A DNA stretch of 64,000 bases from Pyrrhosoma nymphula (Eukaryota > Arthropoda > Insecta > Odonata > Coenagrionidae): assembly GCA_963573305.1 (NCBI GenBank), contig OY754331.1, forward strand, positions 151,337,728 to 151,401,727. The letters run 5' to 3'. Shown piece after piece: positions 12,655 through 25,800 of this stretch. Position numbers and translations under genes: made by a program. The notes beneath the pieces are model-generated. The model was not told the origin of the DNA. It saw only the letters and a program-made list of their open reading frames with translations, and made no database searches. Every line of letters begins with the position of its first letter. Positions within the stretch are counted from its first letter, which is position 1.

Positions 12655-13020
12655 CACCACAACTATATTCCTAAGCCCTCTTCCGCCTAAAATTCCCTGC
12701 GCACATTTCCGCCACATTCTTCTCCGATCCTCAGCCCCATCCTCCCTTCGCTTCCACTCACCCCCGAAAGACTCAAAAACTCCCCACATCTCAATAAAAC
12801 CCACCCATCCAAAAATGCATCCACGACGGCGTTCCCGCTTATGCTTCCATCACCCACCCCCAAACCCACATAATATCCCCCAAGAGCGACGCCCCATAGC
12901 GTGCGAACACGTGGGGAAAAAAAAGAAAGACGCGGCTTCCTTCCAACGGCAGCGTGCGCCCTCTACATTTTCCCAACCGCGCGCCGCGACGCACGCAAAC
13001 GACGCCCCACGATTGTAGGG
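12655..13020. other. C-rich block with a compositional open frame
   Basis: This is a C-rich plus strand with a CG-rich end near 12950-13015. A 139-codon frame (12599-13018) is rich in P, H, S and R, is low in complexity and shows no domain. It is mirrored by an open minus-strand frame, which argues for composition, not selection. Confidence 0.4.
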
Positions 13021-15170
13021 TAGCGGGATGGGTGGAAACGAGGCGAATTATAGGGGATTTTTAAAACCTTACATTCAACAACGACCACTTTTCCCCCCCA
13101 AATGCCAAACTAAAATACAATTTAGGATATATTACAGGAACCCGCGGATGATAGATTATTGTGAAAACTTTTGAACGAGGAGACAGATAAAAACAAAATG
13201 GTCTTTAGGGCTTCCACCAATTGATCCAACATGAGCCATTGAGTTAACTGGTGCCTGATGCACGAATGTAAATAATGCACTTAGTTTAATGGATACTCTT
13301 TTCCAAATTGTCCTAACGACTTTAACCATGAAATAGAAAATACAAAATGGCGAATAACTTATCTTTTTATACTAAAACGAGCGGAAGATACCCGTTGAAA
13401 TTCAACGGGTGTGAAAAACTTTAAACTTATTTTTTATAATAAAACCACAAAGCCCGAAGAAAAACAGTATACGTGGTCATTTGAGTAGTTCGTAACCAAT
13501 CTTATATGTTGTGTTCGTTGTAGTAGACACACTGACAGTTTTTCAGGTGCACGGAGAGATGAGTGACTATTGGTTCACTTTCATGCACGGGAAACCCAAA
13601 AATCGGCCATACAGACTCATTACTACTTAAATAGCAAAGGTTGATAGATGGTCACCTCGTCCTTCCTGTTCTCTTGAGCCGTCTTCTGAGTGATTAACAG
13701 CTTGATCGCTTCCCTTGTGTACATACATATATTTGCATTCCATGACTTAATTCATTTGCACTATTCAACGTTGATATGTGCGCTGATTATCTTAATCAGG
13801 ATTGGACAGAAGGGTACAATCCAGCGGTTGACAACGTCAAGAGGTGTAATGGCAGCAGAAGCAATGTTTATTTGACCTATGAATCCTCCATCAATGGAAC
13901 TGCGCCTTCTGCATAGCCATAATCATTGGTTTCGGTTGCTAAATAAAAAAATCTATGGTGATTCTTAGTGCACTTGTCGATTTTCATGCACGGGTGTCGT
14001 TAATTGTGCAGAATTTCCGTTTTGCTTTCGGGTAAGAAGCATGTAGTGGCGTCATTATAATTTCCGCCATCTTAAAGCAGATTGAAAGTTCGAAACAGAT
14101 GGGTCTGTATTTGAACCAGATTTAGAGCTGGTTACCCGTCAGTATGTTGGGTAAGGATGAAATTTGTGCGTATCTTAGCGTAACCCGAGAAACACCACGG
14201 GGAGATTATGATGAGAACGCTGGTGGGCATGTCTTTGACCATCCAAGTCTAAGCTGTGTCGTTTTTCTTTCAAGGGCTCATTTTCTCGCAAATAAGACAT
14301 TCATTTTGCTCAAGAAGATTTATTCGAAAGGTTACTCTTTTTTCTATTAGGCATGTGGATGGATATATTTTTAAGTCCAAGGAGGGGAAACAGCGGCGAG
14401 CGAGATTCTTGAATGGGTAACTCGATGATTGAGTGAATGTACCTAAGTTTACTGCACTTTAACACTTTTAAACATATAAATAACTCGTGACGTTAATGAT
14501 GTAGGAATTGGTCTAAAAAACAGTTCGCAATCGCAATGAGAAGCAGACGGTTTCACTACGTGTAATACATCTGAGAATTAAACGATAATAAACAACGCCG
14601 TGTTTGTTGTAGCAAAAGAAGCATTATTACCATTGATATTCGCTCCACGTAAATATTCTTGCACATTTAATTAAGTGTGTAATCTATTTTATTCCTTTAT
14701 GTGTATCGTTTACTACGTAGATAAGTTTTATCTCATATACCTACATGCAGTGCCCATTTGAGAGCTACTTTGAGAATAGACGTTGAAGAGTATACTTGTT
14801 GTACATATGCATTGAATTTATTGATTACCCCCCGAAGCAATCTATCATGGGCCCCTTGGGACTCTGGGCCATTCTTATACGGATTTTCTTTCTACGTACT
14901 AACATTGGCCTTCAGGAAAGAGTGGTATTTAAATGCTAGAGGCGTGAATATTCTCTGAAAATCAAATCTCTGGTTGTCAAGGAAATATGTTATTGTTGAT
15001 TTCAGAGAAAAAGGTGAGAATTTTCAGTTGAAAACATGAAGTTCAGACAAATACGGAGCGTAGAAGGATATCGATTGATAAAATTAGAAACTTCATTTAT
15101 TCAGCTATCTGATAGAAAAAATTCCAGTCCTATATCTTGAGTGAATGTACTTTTAAAAAGCAAAAAATGA
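13021..15170. other. Unassigned noncoding DNA
   Basis: There is nothing recognisable except a small perfect hairpin at 13390-13410 (ACCCGTTGAA, one-base loop, TTCAACGGGT). Its role is unknown. Confidence 0.45.
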
Positions 15171-15189
15171 AACCACTGCACCGAACCCA

Positions 15190-15388
15190 ATGCTTAGCAT
15201 GGACCACCAGGGGTGACCCTCGGGGGCTTTTGGGGGCCCTGAGGGCTTTTTGATATAGCATATGTTACAACCAGATATGTTTTCTATCTGCATGCCAAAT
15301 TTCAGCTCAATCGGTCCAGTAGTATTTGCGTGATGGAGCAACAGACAGACAGAGACCATTACATTTTTATACATATTAGTAAGGATCA
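15190..15388 (+). mobile_element. RTE-like noncoding LINE 3' tail, copy 1
   Basis: The segment contains GCCAAATTTCAGCTCAATCG, then GTCCAGTAGT, a CAGACAGACAGA run and a terminal TTTTTATACATATTAGTAAG. The CAAATTTCAT-AAAATCGGTCC-GTAGTTT pattern followed by short repeats and a TTTATATATA end is characteristic of RTE-like LINE 3' ends in insects, by recall. A second copy follows immediately in the same orientation. Confidence 0.55.
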
Positions 15389-15565
15389 CACCCTTAACCC
15401 TGGAAAAAATAGGGTTTCGGTTAATTGAACCCTACAGTGTTTGTTGTCTACCAGTAACAAACATGTGTTCCAAATTTCATCAAAATCGGTCCTGTAGTTT
15501 AGGAGGAGATGTGGAACATACATACATACATACATACATACATTGACTTTTATATATATAAAGAT
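15389..15565 (+). mobile_element. RTE-like noncoding LINE 3' tail, copy 2
   Basis: CCAAATTTCATCAAAATCGG with TCCTGTAGTTTAGGAG aligns to copy 1, followed by a (CATA)n run at 15516-15543 and a TTTTATATATATAAAGAT end. It lies head-to-tail with copy 1, suggesting either a tandem insertion or one element with a duplicated tail. There is no coding sequence. Confidence 0.55.
15516..15543. repeat. (CATA)n microsatellite
   Basis: About seven perfect CATA units lie inside the RTE-like tail. Such runs are part of the 3' ends of these elements and expand by slippage. Confidence 0.9.
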
Positions 15566-16039
15566 TAACACTGACTTTTGATGAATTGAGAATAATAGTG
15601 CCTCTTCGATGGCTTTTAATTATTGGTATCCAGTCAGCACTAGATTTATTTACAATTTGCATCCCTTTAAATATGAAATAACCAATATAAAGTGCGAACA
15701 AACTAATGCTATTGTAACTTTAATACGGAATTAAGTTATATTACCAAATTAAGCCCACAAACATTGTCTCAATTCACAATTGATGATGCTTCAAATAACT
15801 GAATTACAAATGTTGGGAATAATATTGGCTATCTTTATTTCACCTACTGTGTGCACTCAACCTCGGCTGTACGAATAAGTAGAATAAAAGTAAATCTAAT
15901 ATGTAGATTTCTTTTTGGCTAATACTTTATTTGTTGTATAACTACGCATTTTTTCACGAAAAGTCTTTCAGGTGCACAGCTGATTTCCTCACTTTCCTAC
16001 CGCATATCCTTGCGATGGCTGGATGGGTTTGGAGCTTAG

Positions 16040-16735
16040 ATGGATAGTGCTCTCCACACCACTCTCCGCCATGAGGCCCTAGCACACTCCGTTGCCTTAA
16101 ATTTCTTTCCATACCCACCCCCACCCACATATATTTTATTTCCAACTTTCCTTCGTTGTCCCCCTCCGTTCCCTCCACCATCTGCATCGTGCACCTCGCA
16201 CCATCTATCCAAAGCCCCTATAAACCCAAAACTCATCCTTCTCCATCCCCACCTCCTCCTCGCCCCGCCCCCCTCAATAATCCTAATATGCTCACGCCAC
16301 CACGTCCCGCATCCCCGACCAACTCCGCCCCTGTATCGCCGCATTCCTCTTCCGAAGGGATTACTTCCTTCTATCTGGAAGCCACATTATCTTCCACCCA
16401 CACCCACCCCACTTCCGCTACACGCCTCCCTTCACAACCCCCCCTCCTCCAACCCCATTTCAACACCTTCTACTCTTCCCCGAGCCCTCTGACGCCATTT
16501 ATCAACCCCCTCCCGCGCACACACTCCCTCCATCACCAAACCTTACTTCTTTATTCCACCACTGCAAATGTACCCCCTCATTTGAGTAGCCCATACATGA
16601 AGTCGCAGCTAATTAAAGACGGGCAAACGGCCTCCAGTGGTGGGCGCACGGTACGGGGGATAAGGGATAGCCGCAAGGCTGCGAGTAAAGGGATGAGGGG
16701 GAAAGGCTTTAAGACTCTGAATGGTGTTTAACTGA
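16040..16735. other. C-rich block with two overlapping proline/serine-rich frames
   Basis: The plus strand is extremely C-rich (for example ACCTCCTCCTCGCCCCGCCC). Frames of 150 and 191 codons (16040-16492 and 16156-16731) are open at once in different phases, and a third opens on the minus strand. The 191-codon frame is P/S/T/H-rich for ~150 residues, then ends in a basic, glycine-containing tail. Simultaneous openness in several frames indicates base composition. I do not call a gene. Confidence 0.4.
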
Positions 16736-18930
16736 TGATTTTTCCCTTGTGGTTAATTGATGCATTATTTCCACTCTACCTCATTTTCACTCACTCTCTG
16801 ATGCATGCTTGCTCTCTCAATGGCAATTTGTCTTACCCGGAACAAGCCTATAAATTATGTGTAAACTTGTAGAAATTTGGAATCGTCGTGAGAAAATTAG
16901 TTTCTCTCGGAATCAATGGAAGTTATTTCCAGAACAGATCGAAAAAATCAATAATTGAGAAATGTCGCCAAACTTCTCAGATTCTCGAATGAAAATCTAC
17001 TTAGGACTTTTCCTCGTAAAAATACAGCGGGATTTTTCAGTTGGCAGGGTTTTAAATGTTTGGTCAGTAGCCTCATGAATCTCAATGCAAAGTTGGATGT
17101 GAACCAAAGCGCACTTTAAAAAAATTGAAGTCCGCTTAACTTTAATCGTAGCAAAAGACAATAATTAAATAAATAGACTAATTAACGAAATCAAACTCAG
17201 GCACACTCTTTGATAATCCTAAGAAACAATTCATGGCAATAAATCTGTTGCGTAACAATGGGACTGGCAGTCAGTCCGTCTAATAGTCATTTGAAATTTA
17301 ACATTTCCTAAAAACAGAAACCTTTTCAACCATTCTTTGAAGCTTGATGATTGGCTGTGACATAAGCCTTCATCGTTTAAGTAATTGCTACCCAGGTTCT
17401 GATTCAATCCCAACCACACTTTGATAATAAATACGGATTATAGTGGTAAAATCGCGAAGCATCAACTTAAATGCAATTATGGCAATAATTTCACTTCCTC
17501 CGACTTGCTACTTCGAACGATCTTTCCTTTTCAAAAGCGTTAATATTAAAGTGTACACGTCTCTTCGTTTGATAAAATATCTTACACTGAAAGCTCCTTA
17601 TAGATGTTCTCACTTTTGAAGTTATAATTGAAATCTAAAACCATGACTTTATAGCATTGTAAGCTCCAAAACGTTGCCGGGCTCAGGCATAATTCGGTAG
17701 TACTAAAACTTAATCACCTCCAGAGGTATTAATATTAAACCTCATCCCAATGTAAGCTATGTATCCAAAACTATAACAATTGAAATTTAGTAAATTCCAA
17801 CATGCTGTGCTTGCAGGAATTTTGAATTTTGTCATCGGTCATTAAATAATTACATAATACGATTATCAAAACTGTTTAATCCTCCTCTCCCACTATGCAA
17901 TACAGCGTAAGAATTCATGAACTCCTCTCCCAATCTAACGCTTGTTAAAACAGATGAATGCGCACAGGTTAACTTTCACGATAGACGACGTTACCTGAAT
18001 GTAGGGAAGCCATGGCACTACTGAGCACATATATGTATATTACTATTGGATATTGAAGGTGACAATGCGGCAGCCGGAAATGCACATATACCAATGCTTC
18101 TGAAAGTCGCGGAATTAGGTCTTGGAGACGGTGTTCCAATAAAGAATAACTTATCAAAAGTTATTTGATTCCATATTTTTCCACTATTTAAATAATGCAC
18201 AATCAGCACATGTAGAGAATAAGACGGTATAATTGTTGGGTAATATTTGTACTCACTACATAAAATATAAGATTGGATGTTCTTGTCCCTACACAGGAGG
18301 GGTTTAACTCACCAATTCATCGTCGGTACGGCTATAGAAGAGCCCTAGGCTAGTAACATTAGCCATTTGATATTATTTGCAGTACTTTAACTGAAACGCA
18401 TTTGATAATATTTTTCTCATTAATTTGTAAAACTGAGAAAATCCAATCCCGTGAAGTCTTCCAAACTCCCTTCGAATGCCTCCTCAGAGTAGATATTATA
18501 TGATTACCACACAGCGTGGGTAACTGATAATTAAGTTGTAGGTTAACAATGGGCTCAACAAAGCATCATCTTTACATCTAGTTCAAATTTAAATAGTAAT
18601 TATCAATTTATCTTTCATTAGCATCCAAAGATTTGATGTACCTTAACCAAGTATTCTAAGACGATATTTACTTCAAGACGAAGGAAACGAACGTTTTCCT
18701 ATTTTTTAAATGAAACAATGCCGTCAATGGCAAACGATAATGAAGGCGCTCTTAAAATCAAATATTAGTTGGTATTAGTTAAAATAAAATATAACGATCT
18801 GAGGAAAACCGTAACGCCAAACTTCGATTCAAATACGTTTGAGTGTAGGCAAGTACATACTCCACGAGCACATAAAAAAGAGGCCGGAAGAAAACTCTGG
18901 CGATCTATCTCGCTCGCAAAAAAATGAAAA
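16736..18930. other. Unassigned noncoding DNA
   Basis: AT-rich sequence with no recognised feature. Confidence 0.5.
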
Positions 18931-18937
18931 TAGGTAA

Positions 18938-20100
18938 TTGGCATTTACCGAGCTACAGATGCGATCCGTTCATCTCGAAATAAAGAGCACCTTTGGAAAT
19001 TTTCACGAAATTCAACCGCCCACATTATGCCCCTTGGGAGAGTGCAAAAAAAGAGGGCAGTTTATTTTTTTGGTGAAAGGGAAACTATTTATTTTGCTAT
19101 GCTCGAATTGTGAAAGACCAAGAATTTGAGTGGATAGGAGGAAAACAATTCTTGGGGTGGCATTGGGCGTCAGAGGGATGGTGAAAGAAAAGAGAGGAAA
19201 TGTATCCTTTCTATTCCTCTTCGGCAAGGAAAACGCGAAATACCGCTCACCCATGGCTGTTATAGGGGTAAACCGTTGTGTGGGCGCGTGTAATGCGAAG
19301 GAGCAGCCATGGCCACCAGAATACGAAATGAGCGCCCCCCAATAAGAGCAACAAGCTCCCCTTTACCCTCCGTTTGGCCCCACTGAACCCAACCCCCACC
19401 CAACATTCACACGGATCAAGCTCTTACTTTCCCCCGTGGAAACGATGGCAGTTGTATCAGAAATGTACGTTTATCCTTCAAGGAAGTTATCGATGGCGAG
19501 AACGTTATGTAGCCCAAAAATCGGATCTGCGTGAAGGAGCAGAAGGAGGAAAAGGATCAAGAAGAAGAGGAAAGGAGAAAGACTCATAAGGGTTTAAGAG
19601 AAAGCAGAAAGAGGAAGGAAGAGATGATCTATTTATAATAACGAAGGAGACAGAGAGAGAGAGTCGGGGAGAAAGATTTGAACCACCACGGGGGTCTTGA
19701 GAAGGATTTGCAAATGGGATTCATTTCGGGTAAAAGAGAAGGGGACGCCCTCTGCCTCTTTATGTTTCAAAAATCGTCCCCAGTACACAAACGCAACTAG
19801 ACCCAGGGGACTCACGCTCTTTTCCTTCGCCGGTGGCCACCACCTCATCTGTCCCCTTCGAAGACTGCGTGCGCGGGAGGGGGAGCAAGGGAGGGAGTGA
19901 TCAATCGAGGCACGTCCTCGCTTCAACCGACCGGAATGAAACCATTGGCTTCAACGTGTGGCGCTTGCCGAAGATAGATATAAGGCAAATAGCACGTGAA
20001 TGAATCCTTTCTGCTCCATGCCCACCACCCACCAAAGTATCGCCTGCCTTGGTACTAAACCATCCGAAAATATTCAGGCGCACCATTAAATAAAGAAATC
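18938..20100. other. GC-richer purine/pyrimidine-biased region, unassigned
   Basis: This contains purine-rich DNA (GAAGAAGAGGAAAGGAG near 19560, and (GA)n near 19650) and C-rich pieces around 19340-19440 and 19850. Several frames of 60-100 codons are open on both strands but none resembles a known protein. It may be regulatory DNA, which the sequence alone does not show. Confidence 0.3.
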
Positions 20101-20639
20101 GGGACGATGTGGCAAACCGAGGAGGAAGAAATTCTCGTATGATGCCAGTGAGAAAGTCGCCAGAAGCTCACTTCATCAGGTTTTGTTTCCATTGCATTGC
20201 TACACTACCGTCCGGAGTCTCGGAGATTTTATCGGTTTCCTGATCATTAAACGTATGTTTAGCAAAAAGTGTTATAAAGTTATGACAAGAATTGGAACTT
20301 CGACAATCTGTGGAGATCCTGAGTGCCCTGATTAACTCTGTACCATAATATATTTAAGCAAAATTTACGAAAAACCGTCAATCTATTGAAGAACCAATTT
20401 GTGCTCTAAATCTTAAACGGTGACCACCAAAACCGGCGTGTTACATTATTTCACCAATCAATAGCTTATAAAAATTAAACAATTACACCAAGGATACACA
20501 AGCATAAACGGCTACAATTTCACACGGCTACGACTGGTGAATGTGATCTCTGCATCCAATCCTTCGAAAAAAAAAACAAGAAATACATTAATTGTTTCAA
20601 CCGCCTGAAATTACCGAGAAAAGAGGAAGCGCGTTATCG

Positions 20640-21680
20640 TTACTCGCATTGGCTGTCGTCGATAAATCTCGTATCGATAGATGCATTCAGGAAAGACTCG
20701 AACTCGCCAATGTCACGTCATGGACCTCGGGCCACAATCTCGACCAATCTCGAATTTAAATTTGCATTATTTGAACTCTTTGAGGCCGCGACGTCATTTT
20801 CGTGTTTCCAAAATTTCTAATCCTTCCCAAACAGGGTACCAATTCCCCTATCCAACCATCTCTATACCCTGAAGAGTATAAAGATGTAATCTAAATTGCC
20901 GTGGGCAGGGTGGCCTAGGGTGAGTGTCGCGTTGTGGGGCCAGTGGGGGAGGTGGGGAGAGGGGCAGAGCCACCACTTTGCAGAGCGGGAGGGCATCTAG
21001 TCTTTCTGATACGGCTCGACCAAGCGGACTTCTACACACTAACTCCCACAGCCAACTATCCCCCTACTCCAGCAGAAAACGGGACTTAAACAAAAAATAA
21101 ATAAGAAAAAAAAACATTAGGTACTTATTTTCCGTAGAGTACCTATTGCAATATCCTCCTCTCCTGTGTGTATTGCCGTTAAAAAAGTTGCTTGCACTCA
21201 AAAACGTATTTCTCTCTTCTTTTTCTAAACGCTTATTATCCAGTTAACTGCTTCAAAGTTTGGGCAATTTTTTCATTAACCTTTGACTACAAGGAACCCC
21301 ATTCGGGACACGAATTGCCCGGGGCCCTTCGTGTGCGCACGAGTCTGTGCTTCCGTTGGTGAGGGCATGGATTGCCTTATCCTCCTCGCCAGCTCAAAAC
21401 ACACTCCAGTAACTCCCCTCCTTCTCCTGCACGCTCGGTTTGAGAGGAGTTGGCGCTTCACAGGTCGTGGCAAGTGACCCGTGAGTGTACTTTGATCGGT
21501 CCTTTGTTCTCTGCGCATCGCGGCATCAGGTCATTTCGCACCATTTCCCGCACTTAAATTCCAAGGAAAACAAAATTCACAAACGCCGTGGAAATGCACC
21601 TGGAGGCTTTATCTCACGAAAATTCTCGATGCACCTTGTTTTGGCAAGCGAATGCCATCGTATTACCCTCCACTAACAGG
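20640..21680. other. GC-richer unassigned DNA
   Basis: CG-containing sequence with a G-rich stretch at 20930-20995 (GGGGCCAGTGGGGGAGGTGG) and short overlapping frames on both strands. No recognisable product. Confidence 0.3.
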
Positions 21681-22262
21681 GTTTTTTGACCCAAGTCGCT
21701 CATGTTGCAAGAGACGAGTTGATCATCCATGAATCCTTTACTCCAGAAGATAGAGCAACAAGGGTAAACTCTGTAGCAGCATGCACACACACACTTGAAA
21801 TGCGATAAAGGCAAATGCTAAGAATTTCAGTCTGTGGCAAAAAGGAATTCCAGGATTATAAACTTCCGTTTATTCATATTAGTGAAAATGATTAAATAAA
21901 TAATAACTATTGATTTCTTTCCTAAATCTATTGTGAAATTTAAGTTCTGAAATTTTACGGAAAATAAAAAAAGGTTCAGGCACAGAGAAATTATTCCCAG
22001 TACTACTCGCAAGCATGCATGTAATTCAGCAATTAAAGCGTTTACATACATAATTCGGTGGTTGGAATGCTGTGTGTTGAATATTACCTCTAAGCAATTA
22101 ACATGGTGGTGAAACTTTTTTATTTCCTGAAGTTACGGGTCTCAAAGTTGCTGTTAGTCCGCAAAGCCTATTACTCAAAGTAACGCTCTTGAGAATTCAA
22201 AATTTCAAAAATTCTCCCAAGTCCGTCTAATCCGTGTTGTTATTGATTTTTTTCTGTGGTTA

Positions 22263-22437
22263 TCAGCCCTCAGTCTGATTGGCAGCTATCGCATTCCTCC
22301 ATAGGTCTCTATTCTCTGCTAATCGTTGCAATTCGGCATAGGATGTACAGCCGACGTCTTGTATTATTTGCCTAATGTATGTCAGTCTTGGTCGGCCTAT
22401 ACAATTTTTTCCGGGAATAGTACCGGATATAGTCTTT
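22263..22437 (-). mobile_element. LINE ORF2 C-terminal fragment
   Basis: Read on the minus strand, about 58 codons are open and end at TGA (22265-22263). They encode a tail containing CIGRPRLTYIRQIIQDVG followed by SYAELQRLAENRDLWR. The GRPR, ...IxQD, Y-x-x-L and A-x-x-R-x-x-W-R pattern is the conserved extreme C-terminus of a widespread group of insect non-LTR retrotransposon ORF2 proteins, downstream of the reverse transcriptase. Everything 5' of this point is missing (a stop lies just upstream and a foldback repeat begins), so it is a 5'-truncated copy. The remaining frame is intact, suggesting moderate age. Confidence 0.8.
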
Positions 22438-22501
22438 TTTTAATACTGAATACACGCAACGTTTTCTGTACCCTTTCAAAATCGTAATTACAATGATGCA
22501 T

Positions 22502-22684
22502 ATCCACAAATGAAAAAGTGACTTGGTTTCCTTCCACAGATTTATTTTCATGGTTCAACATGCTTCGACACATCGGTGTCATCATCAGGTACAATACCTG
22601 ATGACGACATCGCTGTGTCGAAACATGTTGTACCATGAAAATAAATCTGTGGAAGGAAACCAAGTTATGTTTTCATTTGTGAAG
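22502..22684. mobile_element. Foldback repeat of the PLE-related family with hammerhead-like core
   Basis: Arms of ~90 bases (22502-22591 and 22595-22684) are reverse complements with few mismatches, meeting at CAGGTA-CAA-TACCTG. Because of the palindrome, the same peptide is read on both strands. The right arm contains CTGATGA (22598-22604), a stem GACA/TGTC (22606-22609 with 22616-22619), GAAAC (22620-22624), palindrome ACATGT (22623-22628) and then T, fitting a minimal hammerhead. After the core, GAAAATAAATCTGTGGAAGG resembles the PLE 3' region at 48.97 kb and the foldback at 34.0 kb. A further piece, AACTTCCACATAGTTGAGC at 22687-22705, recurs near 46.46 kb. Confidence 0.75.
22598..22632 (+). 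ncRNA. Candidate minimal hammerhead ribozyme motif (copy at 22.6 kb)
   Basis: The core elements are in the right order: CTGATGA, stem II GACA-loop-TGTC, GAAA, stem III ACA/TGT, and a GTT site with predicted cleavage after T22629. Stem I pairs TAC (22595-22597) with GTA (22630-22632). One base (C22605) between CTGATGA and stem II is unpaired, which is unusual. Stem III is palindromic, as in hammerheads proposed to act as dimers. Activity is inferred. Confidence 0.45.
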
Positions 22685-22850
22685 TTCAACTTCCACATAG
22701 TTGAGCTTGAAACCATGGAAAATAAGGCCCTTATATTTGCTCTTATTTTCATTCCGATTACCGGACTAAAGCCTGATTTTACTTGTAATATAAACCTTGA
22801 AGGTTTTATATCGTCGGCATCATCACGTATAAGCTGGCAAAATGGCACCT

Positions 22851-25800
22851 AGTTTAAATTACTTGGATTGAGTTGAATCACCTTATTTAGCCTTGTGTTT
22901 TCAAGAAATGTACCACTATAACTGAGGGGCGCCCTTTTTGCCACCCGAACAAATGTGGCGGTGACAGTAAAGAGGCGACTCAGAATGGCGGCGGAAGTTA
23001 CCCAAGATTGGTCTCTTATCGCCTTTGAAAAGGAACGAATCAAGAGCCGGCTCACAGTGTTTTCTCTATATCTCTATCTTCTTTATCTAACCTCTATTTC
23101 CTTAAGATTTTACCAACGGGAATTTTCTTCCATGACGGATGGTTCCTATTTTAAATCATGAATCAGCTTTCAGATCGGAATATGTATTTATGATATCCTT
23201 CATGTTGTACGATTACGGATTCTTGCAATAAAAATATGCATTTTACTCACTGGACGGAGGTGGCACTTACATACCCCAAATGTCTTCAGATAGAGTTCAG
23301 CAAGCTCCCGCATCATATTCCTACGGAAAATTCCGAATTCTGTCTATTATAAAGGCTCAGGTCCAGTCCACTTAAGTTACATTCTAAAACAAACGTTCGA
23401 CGTGAGTCGCCTTATGAGTCCTAATGTCACTTGACATTGGATTGCCCTGGTAACGATTTCTCGCATGCTACGATGCTTGGAGGGATAATGCAACTGTACA
23501 ATTCAATGGTATTGCATTCTTGTTCTACACCTACAAGTCAACTCCCACCTTTCTAACGTCCTTCCCACCCCTCCTACTCTTTTTTTTCCATTCAGTTAAC
23601 CTCGGTCCCCGTAATCACCCACCCTTTACCATAATTTCCCATTTTTTCCTCATCCCCAATCATTTCCATATGGTCTCTTTCCCGTACCCTTCAACAAATA
23701 TCGACCAAGAAACGGTGCCTTCTATAACCTTCACAGACCTCCTCCTTCAGCCCCAATACTTCCCTCCCGTTGCGTTTTCACGTGACACTATGATTGGTTT
23801 CTCCTACAATCACACCTCGTTATTCTGTCACGTATATTCATGACAGAAACTCCCTCTCTCCCTCATGGCAATGTGAATATTTTCTCCCCCTCTGGTTAAG
23901 GAAAAATCTGAAAATTGCTGACACGTCGGCGTGAGGCCTCATCGTAACAGTCAGTTTAAGCTGACTTTATATCCGAAAACTATATGGGACTAAAATATTT
24001 ATATCACTTTAGTGTTTCAGATTCAAGTGCTTTGATGGCTAAGGTCATATTGCAATTCATGTCACCCACTTGCAGACAGTATTACTACACTCGAACGTAT
24101 ACGAGAACCAGAACTCCGAACTGGAGCGAACCCAACCAACGCTCAACTACGGTGATAAGGCAGGAACAAGTATTTCTGTCGTGACAGTTAGTTTCACAGT
24201 TTCAATCGACTTATAAAAAAGGCAGTAGAAGATTAGCTTACAGGACGAAAAGAGCCGAATGCGCGCTCTGGTTCTATTCTGTTACACGTTATGTAATTAA
24301 ATCAACATCTCTCGATTGGCTATCTTTCTTAACGACTCATTAGATTAAATCGAACAACATTAATCGCTCAAGTCATCGGTAGGCAGCGGCAGGCTTCAAT
24401 AGATCGTCGCTTGTTTGATACGCATATTGCTTCGTATTTTTCTCGCTGGGTTGAAGATTAATCTAATTTATAGATAACCTACGCCTCTAAAAGTATAGCC
24501 GTAATCAAGAACCAAAATTTCGCCGTTGAAAATATAACGACTGCCAGTCAATAAGCCATGTATAGATTAATGTTGTCGGTAGAGATAAATACTGACTTAT
24601 ATCCTATTTTTGCTATCGATAAGCTAACAACGCGTTAAAGAAGACTCAAATAATAAAATTACTGTGAACATATTCCGACATTTTACTACTCATGACGCCA
24701 TTGAAGCTCCAGATGTGGTGAATACACGCAATTGCGCTTGTTAACTCTAGAGGAAGTCCGTTATGCATGCCGCATTCCGGTTGATTTGAATGCTAGTCGG
24801 GGAGGAGGTAGTTAGCGACGATTGGAAACGCCAAAAGTACACTGTCGACCTTCAGAAATTACAGGAGGGCCAATGCAGGCCAAGCGGTTATGATTATGTA
24901 TACCGCATAATAAATTAGGCCTCGGTGGAATATGCTTGCCAGCTGGGAGCTCTTTCATTAATGTTTCCATGATGAGGGATGGCTATAGATACCGCACTCG
25001 ACCACCAGCGAGGCTTCATGCCACCTCCGCCTTAAATAAAATTATCTATTCAACACCTAGATCTGATTATTAGGAGTTGGTCAGTGTCCCCGGTGAGAAA
25101 AATTTTTCTCTTCGCCTCTGCCAAGCCTCCTTTCTCAAGTTGAAGACCGACCCTCCAACTACTCCCTCCTTCCCCACAATAAAGATTTTCATATCTGACA
25201 TTTAGAGTGGAATTATGCCTACATCATCAGCTATTATGATGGTAAAAGGACGCATCGATGGCTTATAAATTATCTATCGATAAAATTAATAACATAATTG
25301 ATTCCACGAGCTATACTTTACAGAGAAAAATAAAATTTAAATTCTTGAAACCGTGGATAACTGCGGAAATTTTGGACGTATTGCAAAAAAACATTTATTG
25401 CATAGAAAAATGAGAAAGCAACCATAAAATGAAACTTTGGCACGATATTACAAATCGAAGAAATAGAGACTCGATAGGGATATTATCAGTTAAAAATAAA
25501 ATTATTACCTGCTCATTTTTTCATATTAATAAAAATATTACAGCCAAATAATTAAGAATTATAGATGGGTTCATTGGTACGAGGGCAGAGAAACGTAATA
25601 TAGATAAGAATAGATCACTAGACAACAATACCGTATTAACTAGCTCGCAAGATATAGCTAGTAAATTTAGCTGCTATTTTGCTAAAATCATTCAAAGACT
25701 TAGAAACGACACTAATATTAACATCAGTACACTGAATAAGAACTATTATAAATATACACAGTAAAATCCTGACTCTAGCTCGGGACGAAAAACTAATTGA

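Noticed and set aside
12599..13018. 139-codon frame as a gene
   Set aside because: C-rich composition, low complexity, and an open frame on the opposite strand; no recognisable motif.
16156..16731. 191-codon proline/serine-rich frame as a real protein
   Set aside because: It lies in extremely C-rich DNA where two other frames are open at the same time, and it shows no domain; composition explains it.
22397..22852. Two frames encoding the same N-terminal peptide on opposite strands
   Set aside because: The peptide is identical because the DNA is a palindrome (foldback repeat), not because of a duplicated gene.
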